64,000 nt of DNA, from contig NC_071668.1 of assembly GCF_028554725.1 (NCBI RefSeq), positions 56,153,732 to 56,217,731 of the forward strand, read 5' to 3'. Under the pieces are notes generated by a model that was given only the letters and a program-made list of their open reading frames with translations, ran no database searches and was not told the origin of the DNA. Of this stretch, positions 1 through 9,564 are shown piece after piece (position 1 is the stretch's first letter; each line of letters starts with the position of its first letter). This stretch comes from Zeugodacus cucurbitae (lineage: Eukaryota > Arthropoda > Insecta > Diptera > Tephritidae). The position numbers and the translations under genes are program-made.

Positions 1-389
1 ACAGTCTCTTCATCACAGCCATCAGCTGTTCAACAGTTAAGCTCTTATTTCGCTATTTCGCATTTAAAATATATGTATTTCTTTAATTGATATTATCTTT
101 TAAATGTATCTGCAAGTTTGCAGATACAATATCTAATCCTATTTCCCATAATACCGCGCATAAGTGACTCACAAAACGTAGTAGATACTATTTAACACTC
201 CAATGTACTGGCTTATTTTAGATACTTAGATGCTTTTTTTTGCTTACTATCTACCTTCGTATTCCGATACTTGTGCAATGTTGAGTATACTGCCCAAAAA
301 AAATGAGACTTTCTGAAAAAAAAAATAAAAAACAACAACAACTAGGAAAGTATTTAAAAACTTTGACAAAAAGGTAAAAAAGTTGTTGG
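1..389. other. Spacer at left edge (partial unit)
   Basis: The window opens about 105 bp upstream of a 5S gene that lies outside it to the left. The segment runs through the spacer palindrome (106-127), the A-runs (T-runs in sense) around 295-330 and the terminator tracts at 368-381, up to the 3' end of copy 1. No other gene is visible. Confidence 0.9.
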
Positions 390-517
390 AAGCCAACAAC
401 ACGCGGTGTTCCCAAGCGGTCCCCCATCTAAGTACTAACCGCGCCCGCTATCCCGACGCTGCTTAATTTCGGTGATCGGACGAGAACCGATGTATTCAGC
501 GTGGTATGGTCGTTGGC
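390..517 (-). rRNA. 5S rRNA copy 1 (128-nt insertion form)
   Basis: 5S rRNA, the Pol III-transcribed RNA of the large ribosomal subunit. The sense strand starts GCCAACGACCAUACC and ends GUUGUUGGCUU, and its helix I, II, III, IV and V strands are recognisable. The length is 128 rather than the usual 120 nt because of 8 extra nt (AUAGCGGG) after RNA position 66. The 3' end is UU (+ strand GGAAGCC), shared with copies 6, 8, 12 and 14. T6 terminator at 376-381. Next gene 618 bp to the right. Confidence 0.95.
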
Positions 518-1015
518 ATATGGATTTCCTAGAATTCGTTATATGAGTAAACTACTCTTTCACGTAAGTGAGTTTGGGACTATAGCCGGAGTAAAATTTC
601 AGTTTTTATCCGGAGGCAAATTTGCACAGTCTCTTCATCACAGCCATCAGCTGTTCAACAGTTAAGCTCTTATTTCGCTATTTCGCATTTAAAATATATG
701 TATTTCTTTAATTGATATTATCTTTTATATGTATCTGCAAGTTTGCAGATACAATATCTAATCCTATTTCCCATAATACCGCGCATAAGTGACTCACAAA
801 ACGTAGTAGATACTATTTAACACTCCAATGTACTGGCTTATTTTAGATACTTAAATACTTTTTTTGCTTACATCTACCTTCGTATTCCGATACTTGTGCA
901 ATGTTGTGTATACTGCCCAAAAAAAAAAATGAGACTTTCTGAAAAAAAAAATAAAAAACAACAACAACTAGGAAAGTATTTAAAAACTTTGACAAAAAGG
1001 TAAAAAAGTTGTTGG

Positions 1016-1135
1016 GAGCCAACAACACGCGGTGTTCCCAAGCGGTCCCCCATCTAAGTACTAACCGCGCCCGACGCTGCTTAATTTCGGTGATCGGACG
1101 AGAACCGATGTATTCAGCGTGGTATGGTCGTTGAC
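1016..1135 (-). rRNA. 5S rRNA copy 2 (120-nt form, C2U)
   Basis: Normal-length 120-nt gene without the 8-nt insertion. RNA position 2 is U instead of C (+ strand GTTGAC at the right end), which turns a helix I pair into a G-U wobble. Copies 8 and 14 share this substitution, which marks the start of the 3,593-bp duplication inside this gene. Confidence 0.96.
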
Positions 1136-1619
1136 ATATGGATTTCCTAGAATTCGTTATATGAGTAAACTACTCTTTCACGTAAGTGAGTTTGGGACTA
1201 TAGCCGGAGTAAAATTTCAGTTTTTATCCGGAGGCAAATTTGCACAGTCTCTTCATCACAGCCATCAGCTGTTCAACAGTTAAGCTCTTATTTCGCTATT
1301 TCGCATTTAAAATATATGTATTTCTTTAATTGATATTATCTTTTATATGTATCTGCAAGTTTGCAGATACAATATCTAATCCTATTTCCCATAATACCGC
1401 GCATAAGTGACTCACAAAACGTAGTAGATACTATTTAACACTCCAATGTACTGGCTTATTTTAGATACTTAAATACTTTTTTTGCTTACATCTACCTTCG
1501 TATTCCGATACTTGTGCAATGTTGTGTATACTGCCCAAAAAAAAAAATGAGACTTTCTGAAAAAAAAAATAAAAAACAACAACAACTAGGAAAGTATTTA
1601 AAAACTTTGACAAAAAGGT

Positions 1620-1625
1620 AAAAAA
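1620..1625 (-). terminator. Pol III terminator T6 (reference copy 3)
   Basis: A run of six T on the sense strand begins 8 nt past the mature 3' end. A second run of five T (1612-1616) follows after ACC and could serve as backup. The same T6-ACC-T5 arrangement sits downstream of essentially every copy; at copy 63 the T5 run is interrupted by one base. Oligo-T is the standard Pol III stop. Confidence 0.9.
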
Positions 1626-1644
1626 GTTGTTGGGAGCCAACAAC
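1626..1644 (-). other. 3'-end inverted repeat, potential trailer hairpin (reference copy 3)
   Basis: Sense GTTGTTGG-CTC-CCAACAAC: perfect 8-bp arms and a 3-nt loop, directly before T6. The left arm is the 3' strand of 5S helix I and the right arm lies in the 3' trailer, so the precursor can form either helix I or this hairpin. It is kept in nearly all units, with CTT as the loop in copies 1, 6, 8, 12 and 14. Confidence 0.85.
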
Positions 1645-1761
1645 ACGCGGTGTTCCCAAGCGGTCCCCCATCTAAGTACTAACCGCGCCCGCTATCCCGA
1701 CGCTGCTTAATTTCGGTGATCGGACGAGAACCGATGTATTCAGCGTGGTATGGTCGTTGGC
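1634..1761 (-). rRNA. 5S rRNA copy 3 (128-nt insertion form)
   Basis: Typical array copy, used here as reference for unit anatomy: insertion at + strand 1688-1695, TATA-like element 1782-1790, terminator 1620-1625, 3' hairpin 1626-1644. No substitution seen outside the insertion. Twin of copy 9 at offset 3,593. Confidence 0.97.
1688..1695 (-). other. 8-nt insertion in the 5S coding region (reference copy 3)
   Basis: The sense strand reads GUCGGG-AUAGCGGG-CGCGG where the 120-nt copies read GUCGGG-CGCGG. The result is CGGG-ATAG-CGGG, a 4-bp direct repeat around 4 new bases. It resembles a small filled-in break or slippage event rather than a transposon footprint. The same 8 nt occur at the same place in 93 of 102 copies. 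Confidence 0.95.
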
Positions 1762-1781
1762 ATATGGATTTCCTAGAATTC

Positions 1782-1790
1782 GTTATATGA
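1782..1790 (-). promoter_or_regulatory. TATA-like upstream element (reference copy 3)
   Basis: Sense TCATATAAC at -29 to -21 from the RNA start. Drosophila 5S genes are known to need sequence around -39 to -26 in addition to the internal promoter, and the position here fits. Copies 7 and 13 read TTATATAAC; twelve copies in the right half carry A to C at -22. Confidence 0.6.
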
Positions 1791-1859
1791 GTAAACTACT
1801 CTTTCACGTAAGTGAGTTTGGGACTATAGCCGGAGTAAAATTTCAGTTTTTATCCGGAG

Positions 1860-1869
1860 GCAAATTTGC
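1860..1869. repeat. Upstream 10-bp palindrome GCAAATTTGC (reference copy 3)
   Basis: Perfect palindrome about 100 bp upstream of the RNA start, next to a TCCGGA hexamer. It looks the same in every unit, including those with shortened spacers. Function unknown; it could be a protein-binding site or simply be carried along by homogenisation. Confidence 0.5.
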
Positions 1870-1974
1870 ACAGTCTCTTCATCACAGCCATCAGCTGTTC
1901 AACAGTTAAGCTCTTATTTCGCTATTTCGCATTTAAAATATATGTATTTCTTTAATTGATATTATCTTTTAAAT

Positions 1975-1996
1975 GTATCTGCAAGTTTGCAGATAC
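1975..1996. repeat. Mid-spacer 22-bp palindrome (reference unit 3)
   Basis: Arms GTATCTGCAA and TTGCAGATAC around a central GT. One copy per spacer, for example 106-127 at the left edge. It is absent only where about 110 bp of spacer is deleted (junctions near 3180 and 6773). It is far from any T-run, so it is not a Pol III terminator stem. Confidence 0.8.
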
Positions 1997-2261
1997 AATA
2001 TCTAATCCTATTTCTCATAATACCGCGCATAGTGACTCACAAAACGTAGTAGATACTATTTAACACTCTAATGTACTGGCTTATTTTAGATACTTAGATG
2101 CTTTTTTTTGCTTACTATCTACCTTCGTATTCCGATACTTGTGTAATGTTGAGTATACTGCCCAAAAAAAATGAGACTTTCTGAAAAAAAAAAAAAATAA
2201 AAAACAACAACAACTAGGAAAGTATTTAAAAACTTTGACAAAAAGGTAAAAAAGTTGTTGG

Positions 2262-2381
2262 GAGCCAACAACACGCGGTGTTCCCAAGCGGTCCCCCATC
2301 TAAGTACTAACCGCGCCCGACGCTGCTTAATTTCGGTGATCGGACGAGAACCGATGTATTCAGCGTGGTATGGTCGTTGGC
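2262..2381 (-). rRNA. 5S rRNA copy 4 (120-nt form, consensus)
   Basis: Full 120-nt gene without the insertion and with no substitution seen. It matches the Drosophila-type 5S body as remembered, except that the last bases read GGCUC. Best candidate, with copies 10, 12, 18 and 64, for a conventional functional gene. Twin copy 10. Confidence 0.97.
2285..2332 (-). promoter_or_regulatory. Internal control region of a 120-nt copy (box A, IE, box C)
   Basis: By position in the RNA, box A (50-64) maps to 2318-2332, the intermediate element (67-72) to 2310-2315 and box C (80-97) to 2285-2302. TFIIIA binds this region in 5S genes. In the 128-nt copies the 8-nt insertion falls between box A and the intermediate element, moving box C about three-quarters of a helical turn away from box A. 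Confidence 0.75.
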
Positions 2382-2865
2382 ATATGGATTTCCTAGAATT
2401 CGTTATATGAGTAAACTACTCTTTCACGTAAGTGAGTTTGGGACTATAGCCGGAGTAAAATTTCAGTTTTTATCCGGAGGCAAATTTGCACAGTCTCTTC
2501 ATCACAGCCATCAGCTGTTCAACAGTTAAGCTCTTATTTCGCTATTTCGCATTTAAAATATATGTATTTCTTTAATTGATATTATCTTTTAAATGTATCT
2601 GCAAGTTTGCAGATACAATATCTAATCCTATTTCCCATAATACCGCGCATAAGTGACTCACAAAACGTAGTAGATACTATTTAACACTCTAATGTACTGG
2701 CTTATTTTAGATACTTAGATACTTTTTTTGCTTACTATCTACCTTCGTATTCCGATACTTGTGCCCAAAAAAAAAATGAGACTTTCTGAAAAAAAAAAAA
2801 ATAAAAAACAACAACAACTAGGAAAGTATTTAAAAACTTTGACAAAAAGGTAAAAAAGTTGTTGG

Positions 2866-2993
2866 GAGCCAACAACACGCGGTGTTCCCAAGCGGTCCCC
2901 CATCTAAGTACTAACCGCGCCCGCTATCCCGACGCTGCTTAATTTCGGTGATCGGACGAGAACCGATGTATTCAGCGTGGTATGGTCGTTGGC
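2866..2993 (-). rRNA. 5S rRNA copy 5 (128-nt insertion form)
   Basis: Insertion form, no other substitution seen. The downstream spacer lacks the AATGTTGAGTATACTG segment. The next gene is only 509 bp away because the spacer to the right has a deletion of about 110 bp. Twin copy 11. Confidence 0.97.
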
Positions 2994-3175
2994 ATATGGA
3001 TTTCCTAGAATTCGTTATATGAGTAAACTACTCTTTCACGTAAGTGAGTTTGGGACTATAGCCGGAGTAAAATTTCAGTTTTTATCCGGAGGCAAATTTG
3101 CACAGTCTCTTCATCACAGCCATCAGCTGTTCAACAGTTAAGCTCTTATTTCGCTATTTCGCATTTAAAATATAT

Positions 3176-3185
3176 GTATTTATTT
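3176..3185. other. Spacer deletion junction (about 110 bp missing)
   Basis: GTATTT joins directly to ATTTAACAC, removing the mid-spacer palindrome and the CATAATACCGCGC block. Only about one base of homology is seen at the junction, which suggests end-joining. An identical junction occurs 3,593 bp to the right, copied by the block duplication. Confidence 0.85.
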
Positions 3186-3382
3186 AACACTCCAATGTAC
3201 TGGCTTATTTTAGATACTTAGATGCTTTTTTTTGCTTACTATCTACCTTCGTATTCCGATACTTGTGCAATGTTGAGTATACTGCCCAAAAAAAATGAGA
3301 CTTTCTGAAAAAAAAAAATAAAAAACAACAACAACTAGGAAAGTATTTAAAAACTTTGACAAAAAGGTAAAAAAGTTGTTGG

Positions 3383-3502
3383 AAGCCAACAACACGCGGT
3401 GTTCCCAAGCGGTCCCCCATCTAAGTACTAACCGCGCCCGACGCTGCTTAATTTCGGTGATCGGACGAGAACCGATGTATTCAGCGTGGTATGGTCGTTG
3501 GC
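3383..3502 (-). rRNA. 5S rRNA copy 6 (120-nt form)
   Basis: 120-nt gene with consensus body and a UU 3' end. Its downstream spacer carries the 110-bp deletion. Twin copy 12. Confidence 0.97.
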
Positions 3503-3974
3503 ATATGGATTTCCTAGAATTCGTTATATGAGTAAACTACTCTTTCACGTAAGTGAGTTTGGGACTATAGCCGGAGTAAAATTTCAGTTTTTATCCGGAG
3601 GCAAATTTGCACAGTCTCTTCATCACAGCCATCAGCTGTTCAACAGTTAAGCTCTTATTTCGCTATTTCGCATTTAAAATATATGTATTTCTTTAATTGA
3701 TATTATCTTTTATATGTATCTGCAAGTTTGCAGATACAATATCTAATCCTATTTCTCATAATACCGCGCATAGTGACTCACAAAACGTAGTAGATACTAT
3801 TTAACACTCTAATGTACTGGCTTATTTTAGATACTTAGATGCTTTTTTTTGCTTACATCTACCTTCGTATTCCGATACTTGTGCAATGAGACTTTCTAAA
3901 AAAAAAAAAATAAAAAACAACAACAACTAGGAAAGTATTTAAAAACTTTGACAAAAAGGTAAAAAAGTTGTTGG

Positions 3975-4102
3975 GAGCCAACAACACGCGGTGTTCCCAA
4001 GCGGTCCCCCATCTAAGTACTAACCGCGCCCGCTATCCCGACGCTGCTTAATTTCGGTGATCGGACGAGAACCGATGTATTCAGCGTGGTATGGTCGTTG
4101 GC
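3975..4102 (-). rRNA. 5S rRNA copy 7 (128-nt insertion form)
   Basis: Insertion form. The upstream flank is diverged (+ strand GCATAGGG, CTAAAATTC and TTATATAAGT), so the GAATTC hexamer of the other units is lost and the TATA-like element reads TTATATAAC. The downstream spacer lacks the TTGAGTATACTGCC segment. Twin copy 13. Confidence 0.97.
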
Positions 4103-4600
4103 ATAGGGATTTCCTAAAATTCGTTATATAAGTAAACTACTCTTTCACGTAAGTGAGATTGGGACTATAGCCGGAGTAAAATTTCAGTTTTTATCCGGAG
4201 GCAAATTTGCACAGTCTCTTCATCACAGCCATCAGCTGTTCAACAGTTAAGCTCTTATTTCGCTATTTCGCATTTAAAATATATGTATTTCTTTAATTGA
4301 TATTATCTTTTAAATGTATCTGCAAGTTTGCAGATACAATATCTAATCCTATTTCCCATAATACCGCGCATAAGTGACTCACAAAACGTAGTAGATACTA
4401 TTTAACACTCTAATGTACTGGCTTATTTTAGATACTTAGATGCTTTTTTTTGCTTACTATCTACCTTCGTATTCCGATACTTGTGCAATGTTGAGTATAC
4501 TGCCCAAAAAAAATGAGACTTTCTGAAAAAAAAAAATAAAAAACAACAACAACTAGGAAAATATTTAAAAACTTTGACAAAAAGGTAAAAAAGTTGTTGG

Positions 4601-4728
4601 AAGCCAACAACACGCGGTGTTCCCAAGCGGTCCCCCATCTAAGTACTAACCGCGCCCGCTATCCCGACGCTGCTTAATTTCGGTGATCGGACGAGAACCG
4701 ATGTATTCAGCGTGGTATGGTCGTTGAC
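4601..4728 (-). rRNA. 5S rRNA copy 8 (128-nt insertion form, C2U)
   Basis: Insertion form with C2U and a UU 3' end. Its 5' half matches copy 2 while its 3' half matches copy 1, so it is a recombinant at the duplication boundary. Copy 14 is the full twin. Confidence 0.96.
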
Positions 4729-5226
4729 ATATGGATTTCCTAGAATTCGTTATATGAGTAAACTACTCTTTCACGTAAGTGAGTTTGGGACTATAGCCGG
4801 AGTAAAATTTCAGTTTTTATCCGGAGGCAAATTTGCACAGTCTCTTCATCACAGCCATCAGCTGTTCAACAGTTAAGCTCTTATTTCGCTATTTCGCATT
4901 TAAAATATATGTATTTCTTTAATTGATATTATCTTTTATATGTATCTGCAAGTTTGCAGATACAATATCTAATCCTATTTCCCATAATACCGCGCATAAG
5001 TGACTCACAAAACGTAGTAGATACTATTTAACACTCCAATGTACTGGCTTATTTTAGATACTTAAATACTTTTTTTGCTTACATCTACCTTCGTATTCCG
5101 ATACTTGTGCAATGTTGTGTATACTGCCCAAAAAAAAAAATGAGACTTTCTGAAAAAAAAAATAAAAAACAACAACAACTAGGAAAGTATTTAAAAACTT
5201 TGACAAAAAGGTAAAAAAGTTGTTGG

Positions 5227-5354
5227 GAGCCAACAACACGCGGTGTTCCCAAGCGGTCCCCCATCTAAGTACTAACCGCGCCCGCTATCCCGACGCTGCT
5301 TAATTTCGGTGATCGGACGAGAACCGATGTATTCAGCGTGGTATGGTCGTTGGC
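5227..5354 (-). rRNA. 5S rRNA copy 9 (128-nt insertion form)
   Basis: Insertion form; twin of copy 3. Next gene 620 bp to the right. Confidence 0.97.
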
Positions 5355-5854
5355 ATATGGATTTCCTAGAATTCGTTATATGAGTAAACTACTCTTTCAC
5401 GTAAGTGAGTTTGGGACTATAGCCGGAGTAAAATTTCAGTTTTTATCCGGAGGCAAATTTGCACAGTCTCTTCATCACAGCCATCAGCTGTTCAACAGTT
5501 AAGCTCTTATTTCGCTATTTCGCATTTAAAATATATGTATTTCTTTAATTGATATTATCTTTTAAATGTATCTGCAAGTTTGCAGATACAATATCTAATC
5601 CTATTTCTCATAATACCGCGCATAGTGACTCACAAAACGTAGTAGATACTATTTAACACTCTAATGTACTGGCTTATTTTAGATACTTAGATGCTTTTTT
5701 TTGCTTACTATCTACCTTCGTATTCCGATACTTGTGTAATGTTGAGTATACTGCCCAAAAAAAATGAGACTTTCTGAAAAAAAAAAAAAATAAAAAACAA
5801 CAACAACTAGGAAAGTATTTAAAAACTTTGACAAAAAGGTAAAAAAGTTGTTGG

Positions 5855-5974
5855 GAGCCAACAACACGCGGTGTTCCCAAGCGGTCCCCCATCTAAGTAC
5901 TAACCGCGCCCGACGCTGCTTAATTTCGGTGATCGGACGAGAACCGATGTATTCAGCGTGGTATGGTCGTTGGC
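5855..5974 (-). rRNA. 5S rRNA copy 10 (120-nt form, consensus)
   Basis: Normal 120-nt gene with no substitution seen; twin of copy 4. Confidence 0.97.
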
Positions 5975-6458
5975 ATATGGATTTCCTAGAATTCGTTATA
6001 TGAGTAAACTACTCTTTCACGTAAGTGAGTTTGGGACTATAGCCGGAGTAAAATTTCAGTTTTTATCCGGAGGCAAATTTGCACAGTCTCTTCATCACAG
6101 CCATCAGCTGTTCAACAGTTAAGCTCTTATTTCGCTATTTCGCATTTAAAATATATGTATTTCTTTAATTGATATTATCTTTTAAATGTATCTGCAAGTT
6201 TGCAGATACAATATCTAATCCTATTTCCCATAATACCGCGCATAAGTGACTCACAAAACGTAGTAGATACTATTTAACACTCTAATGTACTGGCTTATTT
6301 TAGATACTTAGATACTTTTTTTGCTTACTATCTACCTTCGTATTCCGATACTTGTGCCCAAAAAAAAAATGAGACTTTCTGAAAAAAAAAAAAATAAAAA
6401 ACAACAACAACTAGGAAAGTATTTAAAAACTTTGACAAAAAGGTAAAAAAGTTGTTGG

Positions 6459-6586
6459 GAGCCAACAACACGCGGTGTTCCCAAGCGGTCCCCCATCTAA
6501 GTACTAACCGCGCCCGCTATCCCGACGCTGCTTAATTTCGGTGATCGGACGAGAACCGATGTATTCAGCGTGGTATGGTCGTTGGC
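6459..6586 (-). rRNA. 5S rRNA copy 11 (128-nt insertion form)
   Basis: Insertion form; twin of copy 5. The 509-bp distance to copy 12 reflects the duplicated 110-bp spacer deletion. Confidence 0.97.
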
Positions 6587-6768
6587 ATATGGATTTCCTA
6601 GAATTCGTTATATGAGTAAACTACTCTTTCACGTAAGTGAGTTTGGGACTATAGCCGGAGTAAAATTTCAGTTTTTATCCGGAGGCAAATTTGCACAGTC
6701 TCTTCATCACAGCCATCAGCTGTTCAACAGTTAAGCTCTTATTTCGCTATTTCGCATTTAAAATATAT

Positions 6769-6778
6769 GTATTTATTT
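6769..6778. other. Spacer deletion junction, second copy
   Basis: Same GTATTT/ATTTAACAC junction as near 3180, at offset 3,593. It shows one deletion event followed by block duplication. Confidence 0.85.
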
Positions 6779-6975
6779 AACACTCCAATGTACTGGCTTA
6801 TTTTAGATACTTAGATGCTTTTTTTTGCTTACTATCTACCTTCGTATTCCGATACTTGTGCAATGTTGAGTATACTGCCCAAAAAAAATGAGACTTTCTG
6901 AAAAAAAAAAATAAAAAACAACAACAACTAGGAAAGTATTTAAAAACTTTGACAAAAAGGTAAAAAAGTTGTTGG

Positions 6976-7095
6976 AAGCCAACAACACGCGGTGTTCCCA
7001 AGCGGTCCCCCATCTAAGTACTAACCGCGCCCGACGCTGCTTAATTTCGGTGATCGGACGAGAACCGATGTATTCAGCGTGGTATGGTCGTTGGC
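6976..7095 (-). rRNA. 5S rRNA copy 12 (120-nt form)
   Basis: 120-nt gene with consensus body and a UU 3' end; twin of copy 6. Confidence 0.97.
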
Positions 7096-7567
7096 ATATG
7101 GATTTCCTAGAATTCGTTATATGAGTAAACTACTCTTTCACGTAAGTGAGTTTGGGACTATAGCCGGAGTAAAATTTCAGTTTTTATCCGGAGGCAAATT
7201 TGCACAGTCTCTTCATCACAGCCATCAGCTGTTCAACAGTTAAGCTCTTATTTCGCTATTTCGCATTTAAAATATATGTATTTCTTTAATTGATATTATC
7301 TTTTATATGTATCTGCAAGTTTGCAGATACAATATCTAATCCTATTTCTCATAATACCGCGCATAGTGACTCACAAAACGTAGTAGATACTATTTAACAC
7401 TCTAATGTACTGGCTTATTTTAGATACTTAGATGCTTTTTTTTGCTTACATCTACCTTCGTATTCCGATACTTGTGCAATGAGACTTTCTAAAAAAAAAA
7501 AAATAAAAAACAACAACAACTAGGAAAGTATTTAAAAACTTTGACAAAAAGGTAAAAAAGTTGTTGG

Positions 7568-7695
7568 GAGCCAACAACACGCGGTGTTCCCAAGCGGTCC
7601 CCCATCTAAGTACTAACCGCGCCCGCTATCCCGACGCTGCTTAATTTCGGTGATCGGACGAGAACCGATGTATTCAGCGTGGTATGGTCGTTGGC
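7568..7695 (-). rRNA. 5S rRNA copy 13 (128-nt insertion form)
   Basis: Insertion form with the same diverged upstream flank as copy 7, its twin. Confidence 0.97.
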
Positions 7696-8193
7696 ATAGG
7701 GATTTCCTAAAATTCGTTATATAAGTAAACTACTCTTTCACGTAAGTGAGATTGGGACTATAGCCGGAGTAAAATTTCAGTTTTTATCCGGAGGCAAATT
7801 TGCACAGTCTCTTCATCACAGCCATCAGCTGTTCAACAGTTAAGCTCTTATTTCGCTATTTCGCATTTAAAATATATGTATTTCTTTAATTGATATTATC
7901 TTTTAAATGTATCTGCAAGTTTGCAGATACAATATCTAATCCTATTTCCCATAATACCGCGCATAAGTGACTCACAAAACGTAGTAGATACTATTTAACA
8001 CTCTAATGTACTGGCTTATTTTAGATACTTAGATGCTTTTTTTTGCTTACTATCTACCTTCGTATTCCGATACTTGTGCAATGTTGAGTATACTGCCCAA
8101 AAAAAATGAGACTTTCTGAAAAAAAAAAATAAAAAACAACAACAACTAGGAAAATATTTAAAAACTTTGACAAAAAGGTAAAAAAGTTGTTGG

Positions 8194-8321
8194 AAGCCAA
8201 CAACACGCGGTGTTCCCAAGCGGTCCCCCATCTAAGTACTAACCGCGCCCGCTATCCCGACGCTGCTTAATTTCGGTGATCGGACGAGAACCGATGTATT
8301 CAGCGTGGTATGGTCGTTGAC
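8194..8321 (-). rRNA. 5S rRNA copy 14 (128-nt insertion form, C2U)
   Basis: Insertion form with C2U and a UU 3' end; twin of copy 8. Next gene 631 bp away. Confidence 0.96.
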
Positions 8322-8824
8322 ATATGGATTTCCTAGAATTCGTTATATGAGTAAACTACTCTTTCACGTAAGTGAGTTTGGGACTATAGCCGGAGTAAAA
8401 TTTCAGTTTTTATCCGGAGGCAAATTTGCACAGTCTCTTCATCACAGCCATCAGCTGTTCAACAGTTAAGCTCTTATTTCGCTATTTCGCATTTAAAATA
8501 TATGTATTTCTTTAATTGATATTATCTTTTATATGTATCTGCAAGTTTGCAGATACAATATCTAATCCTATTTCCCATAATACCGCGCATAAGTGACTCA
8601 CAAAACGTAGTAGATACTATTTAACACTCTAATGTACTGGCTTATTTTAGATACTTAGATGCTTTTTTTTGCTTACTATCTACCTTCGTATTCCGATACT
8701 TGTGTAATGTTGAGTATACTGCCCAAAAAAAATGAGACTTTCTGAAAAAAAAAAAAAAAATAAAAAACAACAACAACTAGGAAAGTATTTAAAAACTTTG
8801 ACAAAAAGGTAAAAAAGTTGTTGG

Positions 8825-8952
8825 GAGCCAACAACACGCGGTGTTCCCAAGCGGTCCCCCATCTAAGTACTAACCGCGCCCGCTATCCCGACGCTGCTTA
8901 ATTTCGGTGATCGGACGAGAACCGATGTATTCAGCGTGGTATGGTCGTTGGC
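8825..8952 (-). rRNA. 5S rRNA copy 15 (128-nt insertion form)
   Basis: Insertion form. Its downstream spacer holds one of the longest A-runs in the window (about 8744-8760). Confidence 0.97.
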
Positions 8953-9436
8953 ATATGGATTTCCTAGAATTCGTTATATGAGTAAACTACTCTTTCACGT
9001 AAGTGAGTTTGGGACTATAGCCGGAGTAAAATTTCAGTTTTTATCCGGAGGCAAATTTGCACAGTCTCTTCATCACAGCCATCAGCTGTTCAACAGTTAA
9101 GCTCTTATTTCGCTATTTCGCATTTAAAATATATGTATTTCTTTAATTGATATTATCTTTTAAATGTATCTGCAAGTTTGCAGATACAATATCTAATCCT
9201 ATTTCCCATAATACCGCGCATAAGTGACTCACAAAACGTAGTAGATACTATTTAACACTCTAATGTACTGGCTTATTTTAGATACTTAGATACTTTTTTT
9301 GCTTACTATCTACCTTCGTATTCCGATACTTGTGCCCAAAAAAAAAATGAGACTTTCTGAAAAAAAAAAAAATAAAAAACAACAACAACTAGGAAAGTAT
9401 TTAAAAACTTTGACAAAAAGGTAAAAAAGTTGTTGG

Positions 9437-9564
9437 GAGCCAACAACACGCGGTGTTCCCAAGCGGTCCCCCATCTAAGTACTAACCGCGCCCGCTATCC
9501 CGACGCTGCTTAATTTCGGTGATCGGACGAGAACCGATGTATTCAGCGTGGTATGGTCGTTGGC
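9437..9564 (-). rRNA. 5S rRNA copy 16 (128-nt insertion form)
   Basis: Insertion form. Its downstream spacer has the same small deletion (TTGTGCCCAAAA) as those of copies 5 and 11. Confidence 0.97.

Larger units (their letters stand above)
1762..2261. other. Intergenic spacer, reference example
   Basis: About 500 bp of AT-rich non-transcribed spacer between copies 3 and 4. From right (downstream of copy 4) to left it holds T-runs on the sense strand, the 22-bp palindrome, the 10-bp palindrome and the TATA-like element of copy 3. I see no SL RNA, U RNA, tRNA or coding sequence in it. All other spacers are versions of this one. Confidence 0.9.
1073..4665. repeat. 3,593-bp six-unit block, copy A
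   Basis: Gene positions from copy 2 (5' half) to copy 8 recur exactly 3,593 bp to the right. The shared markers are C2U, the 110-bp spacer deletion, the diverged flank of copy 7 and the lone 120-nt genes 4 and 6. Confidence 0.9.
4666..8258. repeat. 3,593-bp six-unit block, copy B
   Basis: Tandem second copy of 1073-4665. Similarity continues to about 8629, where a C/T difference in the spacer ends it, so the right end overlaps the homology used for the exchange. Confidence 0.9.

Noticed and set aside
1685..1700. The 8-nt insertion as an intron or excised spacer
   Set aside because: Eight nt is too short for any known spliceosomal or tRNA-type intron, and no bulge-helix-bulge motif can be drawn. 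It could only be removed by an unknown mechanism.
1975..1996. Palindrome as a transcription terminator
   Set aside because: It is several hundred bp from the 5S 3' end and not followed by a T-run on the sense strand. The T6 tract beside the gene already explains termination.
1762..2261. Spliced-leader or U-type small RNA gene in the 5S spacer (as in nematodes)
   Set aside because: No spliced-leader core or Sm-site context is visible, and the spacer has no second T-run-terminated transcript unit on the other strand that I can support.
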